Shown: piece after piece, positions 53,248 to 62,676 of the stretch
How the letters are laid out: each line of letters opens with the position of its first letter
Numbering within the stretch: the first letter of the stretch is position 1
Assembly (NCBI RefSeq): GCF_002224485.1
Contig: NZ_CP022463.1
Coordinates: 1 to 64,000 of the forward strand
Source: Sinomonas sp. R1AF57
GTDB taxonomy: Bacteria > Actinomycetota > Actinomycetes > Actinomycetales > Micrococcaceae
Direction: 5' to 3'
DNA: 64,000 nt
The notes under the pieces: model-generated
The model's input: the letters and a program-made list of their open reading frames with translations, nothing else
Database searches by the model: none
Told to the model about the DNA's origin: nothing
Made by a program: the position numbers and the translations under genes

Positions 53248-54234
53248 TCACGGCAGCCGCAGCACCCCGTCGGCGTCCACAGCGAGGCCGTCAGCGAGGA
53301 GCCCTGCCAGCGCGCGTTCGCGCTGCTCAGGGCCGGCCTGCAGGGCCTTGAGGCGCGCCACGGCGGGGCCCACGCCGTCGGCAGCGCTGTCCGAGACCGT
53401 TGCCAGCGCGCTGTCATCGAGCAGCGCGCGCGGCACTCCGTGCTCGGCGGCGCGGAGCACGGCCATGATCGCGCCGCGCACCTGCCGGTCGGTGCCGTGC
53501 CAGGCCTGGCCCCGGGGCGTGTAGGTGGGCGCCGGCTCTCCCGCGGCCAGCCAGGCGCAGTCCGCGGCGACCGGGCATTCCGAGCACCGCGGGGAGCGCG
53601 CCGTGCACACGAGGGCGCCGAGCTCCATCGCCGCGGCGTTCCACACCACAGACTCCGCCCGGTCCTCGGGCAGGAGCGCGGCGGCTCGGCGCTGCTCGGC
53701 CGCCGTGAGCGACGGGGCCGGGAGCGCCTCCCCGCCGATGAGCCGGGCGTGGACGCGGCGGATGTTCGTGTCCACCACGGTCGCCCGGCCGCCGAAGGCG
53801 AACGCCGCGACGGCAGCGGCCGTGTAGGTGCCGACGCCCGGCAGTGCGAGGAGGCCTTCCTCGGTGGTGGGCAGCTCGCCGTCGTGCTCCCGTGTGATGA
53901 CCGTCGCCGCGGCATGGAGCCTCAGCGCCCGCCGCGGATACCCCAGCCGGCCCCAGGCGCGCACGGCTTCGCCGGCGGGTTCGGCGGCGAGGTCCGACGG
54001 GTGCGGCCATCGCCGCATCCACTCCTCCCACGCCGGCAGGACCCGCACCACGGGGGTCTGCTGCAGCATGATCTCGCTCACCAGGACGCCCCACGGGGTC
54101 CGGTCGGCGGCGCGCCACGGCAGGTCCAGTGCCTCACGCGCGAACCACGCGGCCAGCGCCGCGTGCAGGTCTGTGAGCCGCGCAGGAGGCGAGGCGGCCG
54201 ACGCACGACGGCGGGGAGCGGCGATCGCGGTCAC
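53248..54234 (-). CDS. mutY: A/G-specific adenine glycosylase
   Basis: Removes adenine mispaired with 8-oxoguanine. 328 residues from the GTG at 54234. The catalytic Glu region LPWRAADRTPWGVLVSEIMLQQT, the helix-hairpin-helix LLALPGVGTYTAAAVAAFAFG with the catalytic Asp of VVDTNIRRVHARL, and a 4Fe-4S cluster (C-x6-C-x2-C-x5-C in CTARSPRCSECPVAADC) are present; a short NUDIX-like C-domain follows. I prefer GTG 54234 over 54255 because AGAAAGG lies 5 bases before it, and that purine run is part of the repeat at 54243. Divergent from the next gene. Confidence 0.93.
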   Translation of the reverse strand: MTAIAAPRRRASAASPPARLTDLHAALAAWFAREALDLPWRAADRTPWGVLVSEIMLQQTPVVRVLPAWEEWMRRWPHPSDLAAEPAGEAVRAWGRLGYPRRALRLHAAATVITREHDGELPTTEEGLLALPGVGTYTAAAVAAFAFGGRATVVDTNIRRVHARLIGGEALPAPSLTAAEQRRAAALLPEDRAESVVWNAAAMELGALVCTARSPRCSECPVAADCAWLAAGEPAPTYTPRGQAWHGTDRQVRGAIMAVLRAAEHGVPRALLDDSALATVSDSAADGVGPAVARLKALQAGPEQRERALAGLLADGLAVDADGVLRLP

Positions 54235-54242
54235 GGGCACCT

Positions 54243-54314
54243 TTCTGGGGGTCACGTTCTGGGGTCACCTTCTGGAGGTCACTCGAGGTGACCCCCAGAA
54301 GGTGACCCCCAGAC
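54243..54314. repeat. GGTCACC palindromic repeat at the mutY start
   Basis: Three units of TTCTGGGGGTCAC type run forward (54243-54281 or so) and two run in reverse (GGTGACCCCCAGA at 54288 and 54301). They give a hairpin with a TCGA loop. One end overlaps the mutY ribosome-binding region; the other lies upstream of the divergent membrane protein gene. Confidence 0.85.
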
Positions 54315-54422
54315 GGTTCGGGTCTGACCACTCTAGCGGGAGGGAGGGGTTGCCCGGGCCGGCGGCGTTGCCCGGATCCCTGGCCGCGGCGTGCCGGTGC
54401 CAGTCGCCCGGCCCGCGGATCC

Positions 54423-54428
54423 TAGCCT
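54423..54428 (+). promoter_or_regulatory. -10 box of the 54435 gene
   Basis: TAGCCT ends 6 bases before the ATG at 54435; no ribosome-binding site. Leaderless arrangement. Confidence 0.55.
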
Positions 54429-54434
54429 AGAAGC

Positions 54435-55136
54435 ATGGCAGGAAAGGGTGCGGGCGGAGCAGGCTCGAAGGGGTCGTCGGGACGAGGAGCCAGGACCCCC
54501 GGACCCCGGCGGCAGAGCCCCGAGGTGTACCGTCGGCGCCGCATCGCCGTCGTGGTCCTCATGGTCCTCATCCTCGGCGTCCTGGGCGTCGGCGTCTCCG
54601 CCGCGGTCGTGGCCGTCGGATCCAGCGCCGCCGGGGAGGGGGCCACCGCCGCCGCCGCAGGGCCCGAGACGACGCCAGCGGGCGACGCCTCCATTCCGTC
54701 TGCCGCGCCGACAGAGACCGCAAGCGCCACCCCGACTCCCACCCCGACCCCGAGCTGCGATCCGCACCTCATTACCGTTGCCGCGTCGACGGACAAGGCG
54801 GTCTACGGCCCCTCGGAGAAGCCCCTCTTCACGCTCAAGGTCACCAACGGCAACCCGATCCCCTGCGAGGTCAACGTCGGGACCAAGCAGATGGAGTTCC
54901 TCGTGGTCAGCGGCGTGGACCGGATCTTCTCCTCGAAGGACTGCCAGGCCACTGCCGAGGACCTGCCCAAGACCATCGCCGCCGGCGGCTCCGAGACCGC
55001 GAACTTCCCCTGGTCCCGGGTGCGCAGCATCGAGGGGTGCAAGGCCGCCACAGTCCAGCCGAAGCCCGGGATCTACGTCCTGACCGCGTCGCTCGGCGCG
55101 ACCACGAGTTCCAAGGCGGTCTTCGAGCTCAAGTAG
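54435..55136 (+). CDS. Membrane-anchored extracytoplasmic protein of unknown function
   Basis: 233 residues. A basic, Gly/Ser-rich cytosolic N-terminus (about 35 residues) precedes one membrane helix (RIAVVVLMVLILGVLGVGVSAA), a Thr/Pro/Ala linker and a beta-sandwich-like domain (VYGPSEKPLFTLKVTNGNPI, EVNVGTKQMEFLVVSGVDRIF, GIYVLTASLGATTSSKAVFELK) with Cys pairs. A protein of this kind beside mutY and disA is usual in Micrococcaceae; the role is unknown. It is convergent with disA. Confidence 0.7.
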   Translation: MAGKGAGGAGSKGSSGRGARTPGPRRQSPEVYRRRRIAVVVLMVLILGVLGVGVSAAVVAVGSSAAGEGATAAAAGPETTPAGDASIPSAAPTETASATPTPTPTPSCDPHLITVAASTDKAVYGPSEKPLFTLKVTNGNPIPCEVNVGTKQMEFLVVSGVDRIFSSKDCQATAEDLPKTIAAGGSETANFPWSRVRSIEGCKAATVQPKPGIYVLTASLGATTSSKAVFELK

Positions 55137-55197
55137 GGCGCGCACGACGCCCCGTGCCCGCCTGGGCGGGGCAGCGAACCGGTGATTCCGGCGGCCG

Positions 55198-56274
55198 TCA
55201 GAGGAACCGGTCGAGGAGGCTCGCCTCGGCCATGCGCGACAGCCCCTCCCGGACGGTGCGTGCGCGCTGCTCGCCGATCCCGTCTACAGTCATGAGGTCC
55301 TCGATGGTCGCGGCCATGAGGTTCTGCAGGCCCCCGAAGTGGTCCACGAGACGGTCGGCGACCGCGCGCGGCACCGGCTTGAGGCCGGAGATGAGACGGT
55401 ACCCGCGCGGCTGCACGAGCGCGTCGAGGGATTCGGAACCGCCCGCGTAGCCGAGGATCGCGGCGATCCGGTTCAGGTCGATGAGGTCCACGCTCGTGAG
55501 GTCCATGAGCGCCTGCACGGCGGAATCGATCGTCTCCTGCGTCGCCGAGTCCCCGGCGTAGTCGCGGATCACCACGTCGCTGCCGGGCCCGAGGCCCGCG
55601 GTGAGCTCTTCGAGCTGGAGCGCCAGGAGCCGCCCGTCCTCACCGAGCTCGAGGACGTACTGGGCGATCTCCTCGGAGATGCGCCGCACCATCTCCTGCC
55701 GCTGGAGGGTCTGGGCGATGTCCCTCACCGTGACCATGGCCTCGATCTCGAGGGCCGAGAGGGAGTTCGTGACCTGGTCGAGGCGGGCCCGGTACCGCTC
55801 GAGCGTCGCGAGCGCCTGGTTGGCGCGGGCGAGGACGTTCTCCGAGCCCTCGATCACGTGCCGGATGCCCTGGACGTACAGGGCGATGATCTGCATGGAT
55901 TGGCTCACCGAGATGACCGGCAGGCCCGTCTGGATAGCGACGCGCTCCGCGGTGCGGTGGCGCGTGCCCGACTCGTGGGTCTCGATCCGGGAGTCGGGGA
56001 CGAGGTGGACGGCGGCCTTCACGATGGTGCGGGCGTCCCTGTCGCACACGATCGCACCGTCCATCTTGGCCAGCTCGCGGAGCCGGGTGGGGGAGAACTC
56101 GATGCCGATCTCGAAGCCGCCGGAGCAGATCGACTCGACTGTCGGGTTGTAGCCCAGGACGATGAGGGCCCCGGTGCGTCCCCGGAGAATCCGCTCGAGC
56201 CCGTCGCGCAGCCCGGTGCCGGGTGCGACCCGGGCCAAGGTGGCTTTGAGCACTTCCTCGGGGGTCCGAGCCAT
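55198..56274 (-). CDS. disA: DNA integrity scanning protein, diadenylate cyclase
   Basis: Makes c-di-AMP from two ATP and senses branched DNA. 358 residues. The DAC domain has the motifs MDGAIVCDRDAR (D-G-A) and GTRHRTAERVAIQTG (R-H-R). A linking helical region and a C-terminal helix-hairpin-helix DNA-binding domain (LQNLMAATIEDLMTVDGIGEQRARTV) follow. The start at 56274 follows AAGAGA. radA lies 148 bases upstream on the same strand; the pair is conserved, and RadA is known to restrain DisA in Bacillus and mycobacteria. Confidence 0.96.
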   Translation of the reverse strand: MARTPEEVLKATLARVAPGTGLRDGLERILRGRTGALIVLGYNPTVESICSGGFEIGIEFSPTRLRELAKMDGAIVCDRDARTIVKAAVHLVPDSRIETHESGTRHRTAERVAIQTGLPVISVSQSMQIIALYVQGIRHVIEGSENVLARANQALATLERYRARLDQVTNSLSALEIEAMVTVRDIAQTLQRQEMVRRISEEIAQYVLELGEDGRLLALQLEELTAGLGPGSDVVIRDYAGDSATQETIDSAVQALMDLTSVDLIDLNRIAAILGYAGGSESLDALVQPRGYRLISGLKPVPRAVADRLVDHFGGLQNLMAATIEDLMTVDGIGEQRARTVREGLSRMAEASLLDRFL

Positions 56275-56422
56275 TCTCTTGTCCTTCGTCCTCTCCACGC
56301 GGCAGGTGCCAGCGCGGGCACGCAGAACCCATGGTATCCGCGCGCCTGCGGCCAGACTGTGCCCGAGGCGGCCGGAAACGCAACGATTCGGGCAAGAATG
56401 GGCCAGTTTCGGCCTGGATGGG

Positions 56423-57835
56423 CTAGGCCGTCCCGGGGATGAGCAGTTCGAGCGCCTCCGCGACGTGGGAAACCTCACGGACCTTGAAGCCCTCGGGAAC
56501 CTCCCCGGGGCCGGTGGGGCTCGCCGGGACGACGGCGTGGGTGAAGCCGAGCCGGTGGGCCTCCTGGATCCGCCGGTTGATGCCGGGAACAGGCCGCACC
56601 TCGCCCGCCAGACCGACCTCGCCGAAGGCGATGAGCCGCTGGGGGAGCGCCGTGCGCGTCTTCGCTGAGGCGACCGCGAGGGCCACCGCGAGGTCCGTGG
56701 CGGGCTCGCTGAGCTTCACGCCGCCCACCGTGGCCACGTAGGTGTCGTCCTTGTGCAGGAGGCAGCCCGCTCGCTGCTGGAGCACCGCGAGGAGCATCGC
56801 GACCCGTGAGGAGTCGAGGCCGCTCGTGGCGCGGCGGGGCTGGGCCGCCGCGGTCTCGGCGAGCAGGGACTGCACCTCGGCGAGGAGCGGCCGGCGCCCC
56901 TCGAGCGTGACGGTGATGCACGTGCCAGAGACGGGATCCTTCGTGCGGGACACGAACAGCCCCGAGGGATCCGTGACGCTGAGGATCCCTGTCTCGGTGA
57001 GGTCGAAGCAGCCCACCTCGTCGGTGGGACCGTAGCGGTTCTTCACTGCCCGCAGGAGGCGGAGCCTCGAGTGCCGTTCCCCCTCGAACTGGCACACCAC
57101 ATCCACGAGGTGCTCGAGCAGCCGCGGGCCGGCGATCGAGCCGTCCTTGGTCACGTGCCCCACAAGAAGGGTGGTCATGTTCCGCCGCTTCGCGGCGGCA
57201 ATGATCGACGCCGCGACCTCGCGCACCTGCGAGACCCCGCCGGCGCTGCCGTCCACCTCGGGACTCGAGAGGGTCTGGACCGAGTCGACGATGAGCAGCT
57301 GGGGCGAGAGCTTCTCGACGTGGCCGAGCGCCTGCGAGAGGTCCGTCTCGGCCGCGAGGAACAGCCGGGGCGCGACGGCGGCGATCCGCTCGGCCCGCAG
57401 CTTCACCTGGGCCGCGGACTCCTCGCCGGTCACGTACAGCACGTCCCGCGGCGACACGCCGTCCAGGCCGGCGCCTACCTTTGCGGCGACGTCGAGCAGG
57501 AGCGTCGACTTCCCGACGCCGGGCTCCCCGGCCAGCAGGATGACGGCGCCGGGCACCAGGCCGCCGCCGAGCACGCGGTCGAGCTCGACCACCCCCGTGG
57601 GGAGGAACGCGGCGTCGGTCGCGTCGATCTCGGCGATCGGGCGGGCCGGCTCGAGGACGGTGGTGGCCGGCGTCGTGCGCGCCACCACGGCGCCGACCTC
57701 CTCGACGGTGCCCCACGCCTGGCACTCGCCGCAGCGTCCCACCCACTTGGCCGTGGTCCAGCCGCATTCGGCGCACCGGTAGCCCGGGGCCTTGCCGGCC
57801 CGGGAGCTGCTTCGCGTGGAGGTCTTCGTCGCCAT
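56423..57835 (-). CDS. radA: DNA repair protein RadA
   Basis: A RecA-like branch-migration ATPase/helicase. 470 residues. The N-terminal zinc finger is YRCAECGWTTAKWVGRCGECQ, Walker A is LLAGEPGVGKSTLLLDVA, and the RadA motif K-N-R-F-G appears as AVKNRYGPTDEVG (Tyr for Phe). The C-terminus is a Lon-protease-like domain without catalytic residues (FGEVGLAGEVRPVPGINRRI). TAGCCT (minus strand, 57847-57842) lies 6 bases before the ATG. Confidence 0.96.
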   Translation of the reverse strand: MATKTSTRSSSRAGKAPGYRCAECGWTTAKWVGRCGECQAWGTVEEVGAVVARTTPATTVLEPARPIAEIDATDAAFLPTGVVELDRVLGGGLVPGAVILLAGEPGVGKSTLLLDVAAKVGAGLDGVSPRDVLYVTGEESAAQVKLRAERIAAVAPRLFLAAETDLSQALGHVEKLSPQLLIVDSVQTLSSPEVDGSAGGVSQVREVAASIIAAAKRRNMTTLLVGHVTKDGSIAGPRLLEHLVDVVCQFEGERHSRLRLLRAVKNRYGPTDEVGCFDLTETGILSVTDPSGLFVSRTKDPVSGTCITVTLEGRRPLLAEVQSLLAETAAAQPRRATSGLDSSRVAMLLAVLQQRAGCLLHKDDTYVATVGGVKLSEPATDLAVALAVASAKTRTALPQRLIAFGEVGLAGEVRPVPGINRRIQEAHRLGFTHAVVPASPTGPGEVPEGFKVREVSHVAEALELLIPGTA

Positions 57836-57841
57836 GGATTC

Positions 57842-57847
57842 AGGCTA
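57842..57847 (-). promoter_or_regulatory. -10 box of radA, leaderless arrangement
   Basis: TAGCCT on the minus strand, spacer of 6 bases to the ATG at 57835, no ribosome-binding site. Confidence 0.55.
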
Positions 57848-57874
57848 GGGCAGGGGTCCGACAGTTCCGGTGCA

Positions 57875-59020
57875 TCAGAGCCGCGGCAGGAGCGCGACGG
57901 CCTCGTCGTGGGCGTGGCCGGTCGCCTCGAGGAGGTCCACGAGCATCGGGCGCAGGAGGATCACGAGGGCCTCCCCCTCGAGCCTCTCCACGTGCAGCTG
58001 CCGGGGGTGGGCGCGTGCGGCGATGTCCGCGAGCTCGAGCCGGGCCGTGCGCATCTGGGCGCGGCGCTCCTCGCGGCGCTCCGCGACGAGGCCGAGCGCG
58101 ACGTCGTCGAGCGCGTCCGCCGTCTCGGCGAGGAGGTCGGCGATGCTGTCCGCGGCGGTCTGGGTGAGGGCAGCGTTGTTGATCACGGAGGTGAGGCGGC
58201 GGGCGACGACGCGCCCGTTGCGCAGCCCGAGGTCGAGGAACTCGACCGCACGCTCGATCTCCTCGAGCTCCGCGCGGTGGCGCCGGTAGGCGGGGGCGAT
58301 GCGCGTGACCTCCGAGGAGGCCTTCAGGCTGCCGCGGATCGCGTCCACGAGCGACTGGGAGCTGCGCCCGCGCACGAGCGCGTGCCACGCACGGGTCGAG
58401 TCCGCGTCGGCGAGGGCCGCGGAGCATTCACGGAGCATCGTGGAGAACATCCCCACGAGCTCCTGCAGGTCCCGGCGCGGCTGGACGCGCGGGTCGCGGG
58501 GGAGGAGGGCGGTCATGGTGAGGGCGATGAGGCCGCCGACGACGGCGTCGAGGCTCCGGGTGAACGGGCCGCCCGCCGGGGCCGGCAGGAGGACGACGAG
58601 GACCGACTGCAGGCCCAGCTGGGTCGCGAAGATGACGCCCCGGTCGAGGAAGCGCGCGAGCAGGATGGAGACGAACAGGATGATCCCCGCCTGCCACAGC
58701 CCCGCGCCGAGGAAGTGCATGAGCAGGTCGCCGACCGCGATGCCGAGGGTGCAGCCGATCGCCACCTCGAGGACCTTGCGGACCGTCAGGTCCCGGCCGA
58801 ACCCCAGGGAGATGAGGGCCGATGTGGCGGCGAAGATCGGTCCGCTGTGGCCCAGGACGTCCTCGGCGATGAAGTAGGCGAGCACCGCGCCCACGGTCAT
58901 CGCGATGGCGGGGAAGAGCGAGCGGCGCACCCGCACGAGGCCCGACGACGCAAGGTCGCGGCCGTAGTCCCGAGCAGCAGCGACCGCCCGTCCGACCGGT
59001 GCTGCCCGAGTGATGCCCAT
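57875..59020 (-). CDS. FUSC-family aromatic-acid exporter-like membrane protein
   Basis: 381 residues. There are about six membrane helices in the first 190 residues (SLFPAIAMTVGAVLAYFIAE, VLEVAIGCTLGIAVGDLLMH, GIILFVSILLARFLDRGVIF, LDAVVGGLIALTMTALL), then a long cytosolic helical domain (residues 200-381) rich in Arg/Glu/Leu. FUSC proteins export aromatic acids or form half-pores; the substrate is unknown. The ATG at 59020 is chosen because TAGACT (minus strand, 59033-59028) sits 7 bases before it. The upstream extension to 59140 is rejected. Divergent from pstS. Confidence 0.82.
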   Translation of the reverse strand: MGITRAAPVGRAVAAARDYGRDLASSGLVRVRRSLFPAIAMTVGAVLAYFIAEDVLGHSGPIFAATSALISLGFGRDLTVRKVLEVAIGCTLGIAVGDLLMHFLGAGLWQAGIILFVSILLARFLDRGVIFATQLGLQSVLVVLLPAPAGGPFTRSLDAVVGGLIALTMTALLPRDPRVQPRRDLQELVGMFSTMLRECSAALADADSTRAWHALVRGRSSQSLVDAIRGSLKASSEVTRIAPAYRRHRAELEEIERAVEFLDLGLRNGRVVARRLTSVINNAALTQTAADSIADLLAETADALDDVALGLVAERREERRAQMRTARLELADIAARAHPRQLHVERLEGEALVILLRPMLVDLLEATGHAHDEAVALLPRL

Positions 59021-59156
59021 ACAGGGCAGTCTAGGGAGCCCACGCGGGCGCGCCGTCCTGCGGGACGCCGGCGCTCCCCAGGATGCCGCTCCCATAGTGC
59101 GGTGTGACGAAGAAGGCAAGGGCGGTGCGGCCCATGTCATCGCGATTCCGCGCTCA

Positions 59157-59178
59157 GTTCATCTTCCGTTAACCATCG
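59157..59178 (+). promoter_or_regulatory. PHO box of the pst operon
   Basis: Two adjacent 11-base direct repeats, GTTCATCTTCC and GTTAACCATCG, match the actinobacterial PhoP box (GTTCAxxxxxx repeated). They lie about 85 bases before the pstS GTG. This predicts induction under phosphate limitation. Confidence 0.7.
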
Positions 59179-59262
59179 CCCCGGAAAGTCGTTACCTGTT
59201 GGCCCTAGCTTCGAATGCAGTACGCCTCGTACGCACCCAATCACCCTGGAAGGGGTTCTTTC

Positions 59263-60381
59263 GTGAAGGCTTTCCGTCTCGGCCGTCTCTCGGCCGTTGC
59301 TGTCGTCGCCGCTGGCGCCCTCGCGCTGTCCGCGTGCGGTTCCGACAACGCCACCAGCACTGGCCAGTCCTCGGCCGCTGCCTCCGGCAAGGCTGTCACC
59401 GGCACGCTGACCGGCATCGGCTCCTCCGCGCAGGGCGCGGCCATGGACGCCTGGAAGACCGCATTCGCCAGCGCCAACCAGGGCGCCACCGTCCAGTACT
59501 CCCCGGATGGCTCGGGCGCCGGCCGCAAGGCCCTCATCGACGGCTCGGCCCAGTTCGCTGGCTCCGACGCCTACCTCAAGGACGACGAGATGACGGCGGC
59601 CAAGGCCAAGTGCGGCCCCGACGGCGCCATCAACGTCCCGGTCTACATCTCCCCGATCGCCGTCGCGTTCAACCTGCCGGGCATCACCGACCTCAAGCTC
59701 GACGCGGACACGATCGCGAAGATCTTCCGCGGTCAGGTCGCCAAGTGGAATGACCCGGCCATCGCCGCGCTCAACCCGGGCGTCTCCCTGCCTGACCTCA
59801 AGGTCACCCCGGTGAACCGCTCCGACGACTCGGGCACCACCACGAACTTCACCGAGTACCTCTCGGCCACCGCTCCGAGCATCTGGACCGACAAGCCGTC
59901 GGGCAACTGGCCGTCCTCGCTCAAGGGCGAGAACGCGAAGGGCACTTCCGGCGTCGTGAAGACGGTCTCGGACACCGCCGGTGCCGTGACCTACGCCGAC
60001 GACTCGGCCGTCTCCGGCAAGCTCGGCACCGCCCAGGTCAAGGTCGGCGACAACTTCGTGAAGATCTCGGCCGAGGCCGCTGCGAAGGCCGTCGAGGTCA
60101 GCAAGCCGGTCGAGGGCCGTCCGGCCAACGACCTCTCGATCAAGCTCGACCGCACGACGAAGGAGTCCGGCGTCTACCCGATCGTCCTCGTCTCCTACCA
60201 CGTCCTGTGCACGACGTACGCCGACCAGAAGACGGTCGACCTCGTCAAGGCCTGGGAGAACTACGTGGTCTCCGAGCAGGGCCAGAAGGACGCGGCGGCG
60301 TCGGCCAAGTCGGCCCCGCTCTCCTCGTCCCTCGCGAGCAAGGCGAAGACGGCCATCGACTCGGTCAAGGTCAAGTCCTAG
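59263..60381 (+). CDS. pstS: Phosphate ABC transporter substrate-binding lipoprotein
   Basis: A high-affinity phosphate receptor on the outer membrane face. 372 residues. The lipoprotein signal LSAVAVVAAGALALSACGS ends at the lipobox Cys. The mature part carries GIGSSAQGAAMDAWKTAF and the phosphate-binding loops YSPDGSGAGRKALIDGSAQFAGSD (S-G-G/K type) and NRSDDSGTTTNFTEYLS. The GTG at 59263 gives the signal peptide. A hairpin (60416-60491) separates it from pstC, so pstS mRNA can exceed that of the permease genes. Confidence 0.95.
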   Translation: MKAFRLGRLSAVAVVAAGALALSACGSDNATSTGQSSAAASGKAVTGTLTGIGSSAQGAAMDAWKTAFASANQGATVQYSPDGSGAGRKALIDGSAQFAGSDAYLKDDEMTAAKAKCGPDGAINVPVYISPIAVAFNLPGITDLKLDADTIAKIFRGQVAKWNDPAIAALNPGVSLPDLKVTPVNRSDDSGTTTNFTEYLSATAPSIWTDKPSGNWPSSLKGENAKGTSGVVKTVSDTAGAVTYADDSAVSGKLGTAQVKVGDNFVKISAEAAAKAVEVSKPVEGRPANDLSIKLDRTTKESGVYPIVLVSYHVLCTTYADQKTVDLVKAWENYVVSEQGQKDAAASAKSAPLSSSLASKAKTAIDSVKVKS

Positions 60382-60415
60382 CCTGAACTCAGGCACCAAG
60401 GCCTGATCAGCATCA

Positions 60416-60491
60416 CTGGTTCCCCGTTCCCGCCTCCGCCGCTGACGCCGCTCTGCCGCGTCAGCGTGGACTGGCGGGGGCGGGGAACCAG
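60416..60491 (+). terminator. Partial terminator/stabiliser between pstS and pstC
   Basis: CTGGTTCCCCG with CGGGGAACCAG on the outside, CCCGCC/GGCGGG and GCTGACGC/GCGTCAGC inside, form a long interrupted stem over 76 bases in the 195-base gap. There is no T-run, which fits attenuation rather than full termination. Confidence 0.7.
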
Positions 60492-60576
60492 CACTGTGTT
60501 CGGAGCGTTCCCCCAAGCCGTTCCGGGCTTCCATCACCAACCACTCGGCTGAGACTCCAGAAGGAAGGGTCCTGAC

Positions 60577-61539
60577 GTGACCACAGCGCCAGCCAAGCCG
60601 ACCGCCCGGACAGACGTCCCCCCCGCCATCACGGCGCAGGACAGCCCGCGCGGCGACAAGGTCTTCTCCACTCTCGCCCTCGCGGCGGGCTGCCTCATCC
60701 TCGCCGTCCTCTTCGGCGTCGCCGTCTTCCTCATCGTCCAGGCCCTCCCGGCCTTCTTCGCCGACCCGGCGCAGATCCAGGGCGGCAAGGGCTTCTTCGC
60801 CTATATCTGGCCGATCGTCATCGGCACCATCGTGGCCGCAGCGATCGCCCTGGTCATCGCGACGCCGATTGCCATCGGCGTCGCCCTGTTCATCACCCAC
60901 TTCGCACCTCGCCGCCTCGCCTCGGGGCTCGGGTACGTCGTGGACCTCCTCGCCGCGATCCCGTCTGTGGTCTACGGCGCGTGGGGCGCGGCCTTCCTCG
61001 CCGGCCAGATCTCGCCCGCCTACGCGTGGCTTGCCCAGAACCTCGGCTGGATCCCGATCTTCGCGGGCCCGGCCTCGGCCACCGGCAAGACGATCCTCAC
61101 CGCAGGGATCGTCCTGGCCGTCATGGTGCTCCCGATCATCACCTCGCTCTCCCGCGAGATCTTCCTCCAGACGCCGAAGCTGCATGAGGAAGCGGCCCTC
61201 GCGCTCGGCGCGACGCGCTGGGAGATGATCCGGATGGCCGTCTTCCCGTTCGCCCGCCCGGGCGTCATCAGCGCCGTGATGCTCGGCCTCGGCCGCGCCC
61301 TCGGCGAGACGATGGCGGTCGCGCTCGTCCTCTCCTCGGGAGCGCTCACGCTGAGCCTGATCCAGTCCGGCAACCAGACCATCGCTGCCGAGATCGCGCT
61401 CAACTTCCCGGAGGCCTCGGGCCTCAAGGTCGCCACCCTCATCGCGGCGGGCCTCGTGCTCTTCGTGATCACGCTTGCGGTGAACATGGTCGCGCGCTGG
61501 ATCATCAGCCGCCACAAGGAATTCTCGGGAGCGAACTGA
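60577..61539 (+). CDS. pstC: Phosphate ABC transporter permease PstC
   Basis: 320 residues, six membrane helices (LAAGCLILAVLFGVAVFLIVQ, IWPIVIGTIVAAAIALVIAT and others) and the ABC-permease loop EEAALALGATRWEMIRMAVFP, the contact to PstB. The GTG at 60577 has AAGGAAGG upstream. It forms the channel with PstA. pstA begins two bases after the stop. Confidence 0.95.
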   Translation: MTTAPAKPTARTDVPPAITAQDSPRGDKVFSTLALAAGCLILAVLFGVAVFLIVQALPAFFADPAQIQGGKGFFAYIWPIVIGTIVAAAIALVIATPIAIGVALFITHFAPRRLASGLGYVVDLLAAIPSVVYGAWGAAFLAGQISPAYAWLAQNLGWIPIFAGPASATGKTILTAGIVLAVMVLPIITSLSREIFLQTPKLHEEAALALGATRWEMIRMAVFPFARPGVISAVMLGLGRALGETMAVALVLSSGALTLSLIQSGNQTIAAEIALNFPEASGLKVATLIAAGLVLFVITLAVNMVARWIISRHKEFSGAN

Positions 61540-61540
61540 C

Positions 61541-62647
61541 ATGGCCACCGCAACAGCAACCCCCCGCCGCTCCAAGCTCACCCGCGGGCGCCTTCCCGGC
61601 TATGCCGGCTGGGTGTCGCTCGCCGTCGCCCTCGTCCTCGGCGCGGCGATCATCGCCGTCCCCGGCTTCAACGCCTTCGGATGGGGCGTCCTGTCCGCGA
61701 TCATCTTCGCGGTCGTCTACGTCTCGTGGAGCCGGATCGTGGAGGGCGGCCGGAAGGCTGCCGACAAGCTCGCGACCTGCCTCGTCGTGGGGTCCTTCCT
61801 CATCGCGCTCCTCCCGCTCGTCTCGGTCATCTGGACCGTGCTGGTGGCCGGCATCCCCGGCCTGCTCACCCCGGGATTCCTCGGCACGAGCATGAACGGC
61901 GTCACGGGCGTCTTCGACAACCGAGCCGTCAACGAGGGCACCCACGTGGTCGGCGGCATCTACCACGCCCTCCTGGGCACCGTGTGGATCACGTTCCTGG
62001 CGACCCTCATCTCCGTCCCGGTCGGGCTGCTCACCGCGGTCTACCTCGTCGAGTACGGCGACGACCGCCCCCTCGCGCGCGCCATCACGTTCTTCGTGGA
62101 CGTCATGACCGGCATCCCCTCGATCGTGGCCGGCCTGTTCGCCGCGGCGTTCTTCTTCGTGATCGTCGGCCCCGGGACGAAGACCGGCTTCGTCGCCGCC
62201 GTCGCCCTCTCCGTGCTCATGATCCCCGTGGTCGTGCGCTCGACCGAGGAGATGCTCAAGATCGTCCCGAACGAGCTGCGCGAGGCCTCCTACGCCCTCG
62301 GCGTGCGCAAGTGGCGCACCATCCTGAAGGTCGTCGTCCCCACCGCCATCTCCGGCATCGCCTCGGGCGTCACCCTCTCGATCGCCCGCGTCATCGGCGA
62401 GACCGCCCCGATCCTCGTGACGGCCGGCTTCGCGACCGCCATCAACAACAACCCGTTCTCGGGCTGGATGGCCTCGCTGCCGACCTTCATCTACACCCAG
62501 ATCCTCAACCCGACCTCGCCCTCCAACCCGGGCCCGTCGGAGCAGCGCGCCTGGGCGGCCGCGCTCGTGCTCATCATCCTCGTCATGGTGCTCAACCTCG
62601 CCGCCCGTCTCATCGCCAGGGCGTTCGCCCCCAAGACCGGCCGCTGA
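61541..62647 (+). CDS. pstA: Phosphate ABC transporter permease PstA
   Basis: 368 residues, somewhat longer than the usual 280-300 because of two extra N-terminal helices ([19 protein letters not shown] and [17 protein letters not shown]). Six core helices and the coupling loop [21 protein letters not shown] follow. It pairs with PstC. Downstream, pstB starts after 29 bases with a good AAGGAA site. Confidence 0.95.
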   Translation: MATATATPRRSKLTRGRLPGYAGWVSLAVALVLGAAIIAVPGFNAFGWGVLSAIIFAVVYVSWSRIVEGGRKAADKLATCLVVGSFLIALLPLVSVIWTVLVAGIPGLLTPGFLGTSMNGVTGVFDNRAVNEGTHVVGGIYHALLGTVWITFLATLISVPVGLLTAVYLVEYGDDRPLARAITFFVDVMTGIPSIVAGLFAAAFFFVIVGPGTKTGFVAAVALSVLMIPVVVRSTEEMLKIVPNELREASYALGVRKWRTILKVVVPTAISGIASGVTLSIARVIGETAPILVTAGFATAINNNPFSGWMASLPTFIYTQILNPTSPSNPGPSEQRAWAAALVLIILVMVLNLAARLIARAFAPKTGR

Positions 62648-62676
62648 CCCAGACTTCACACACCAGAAGGAACCAC

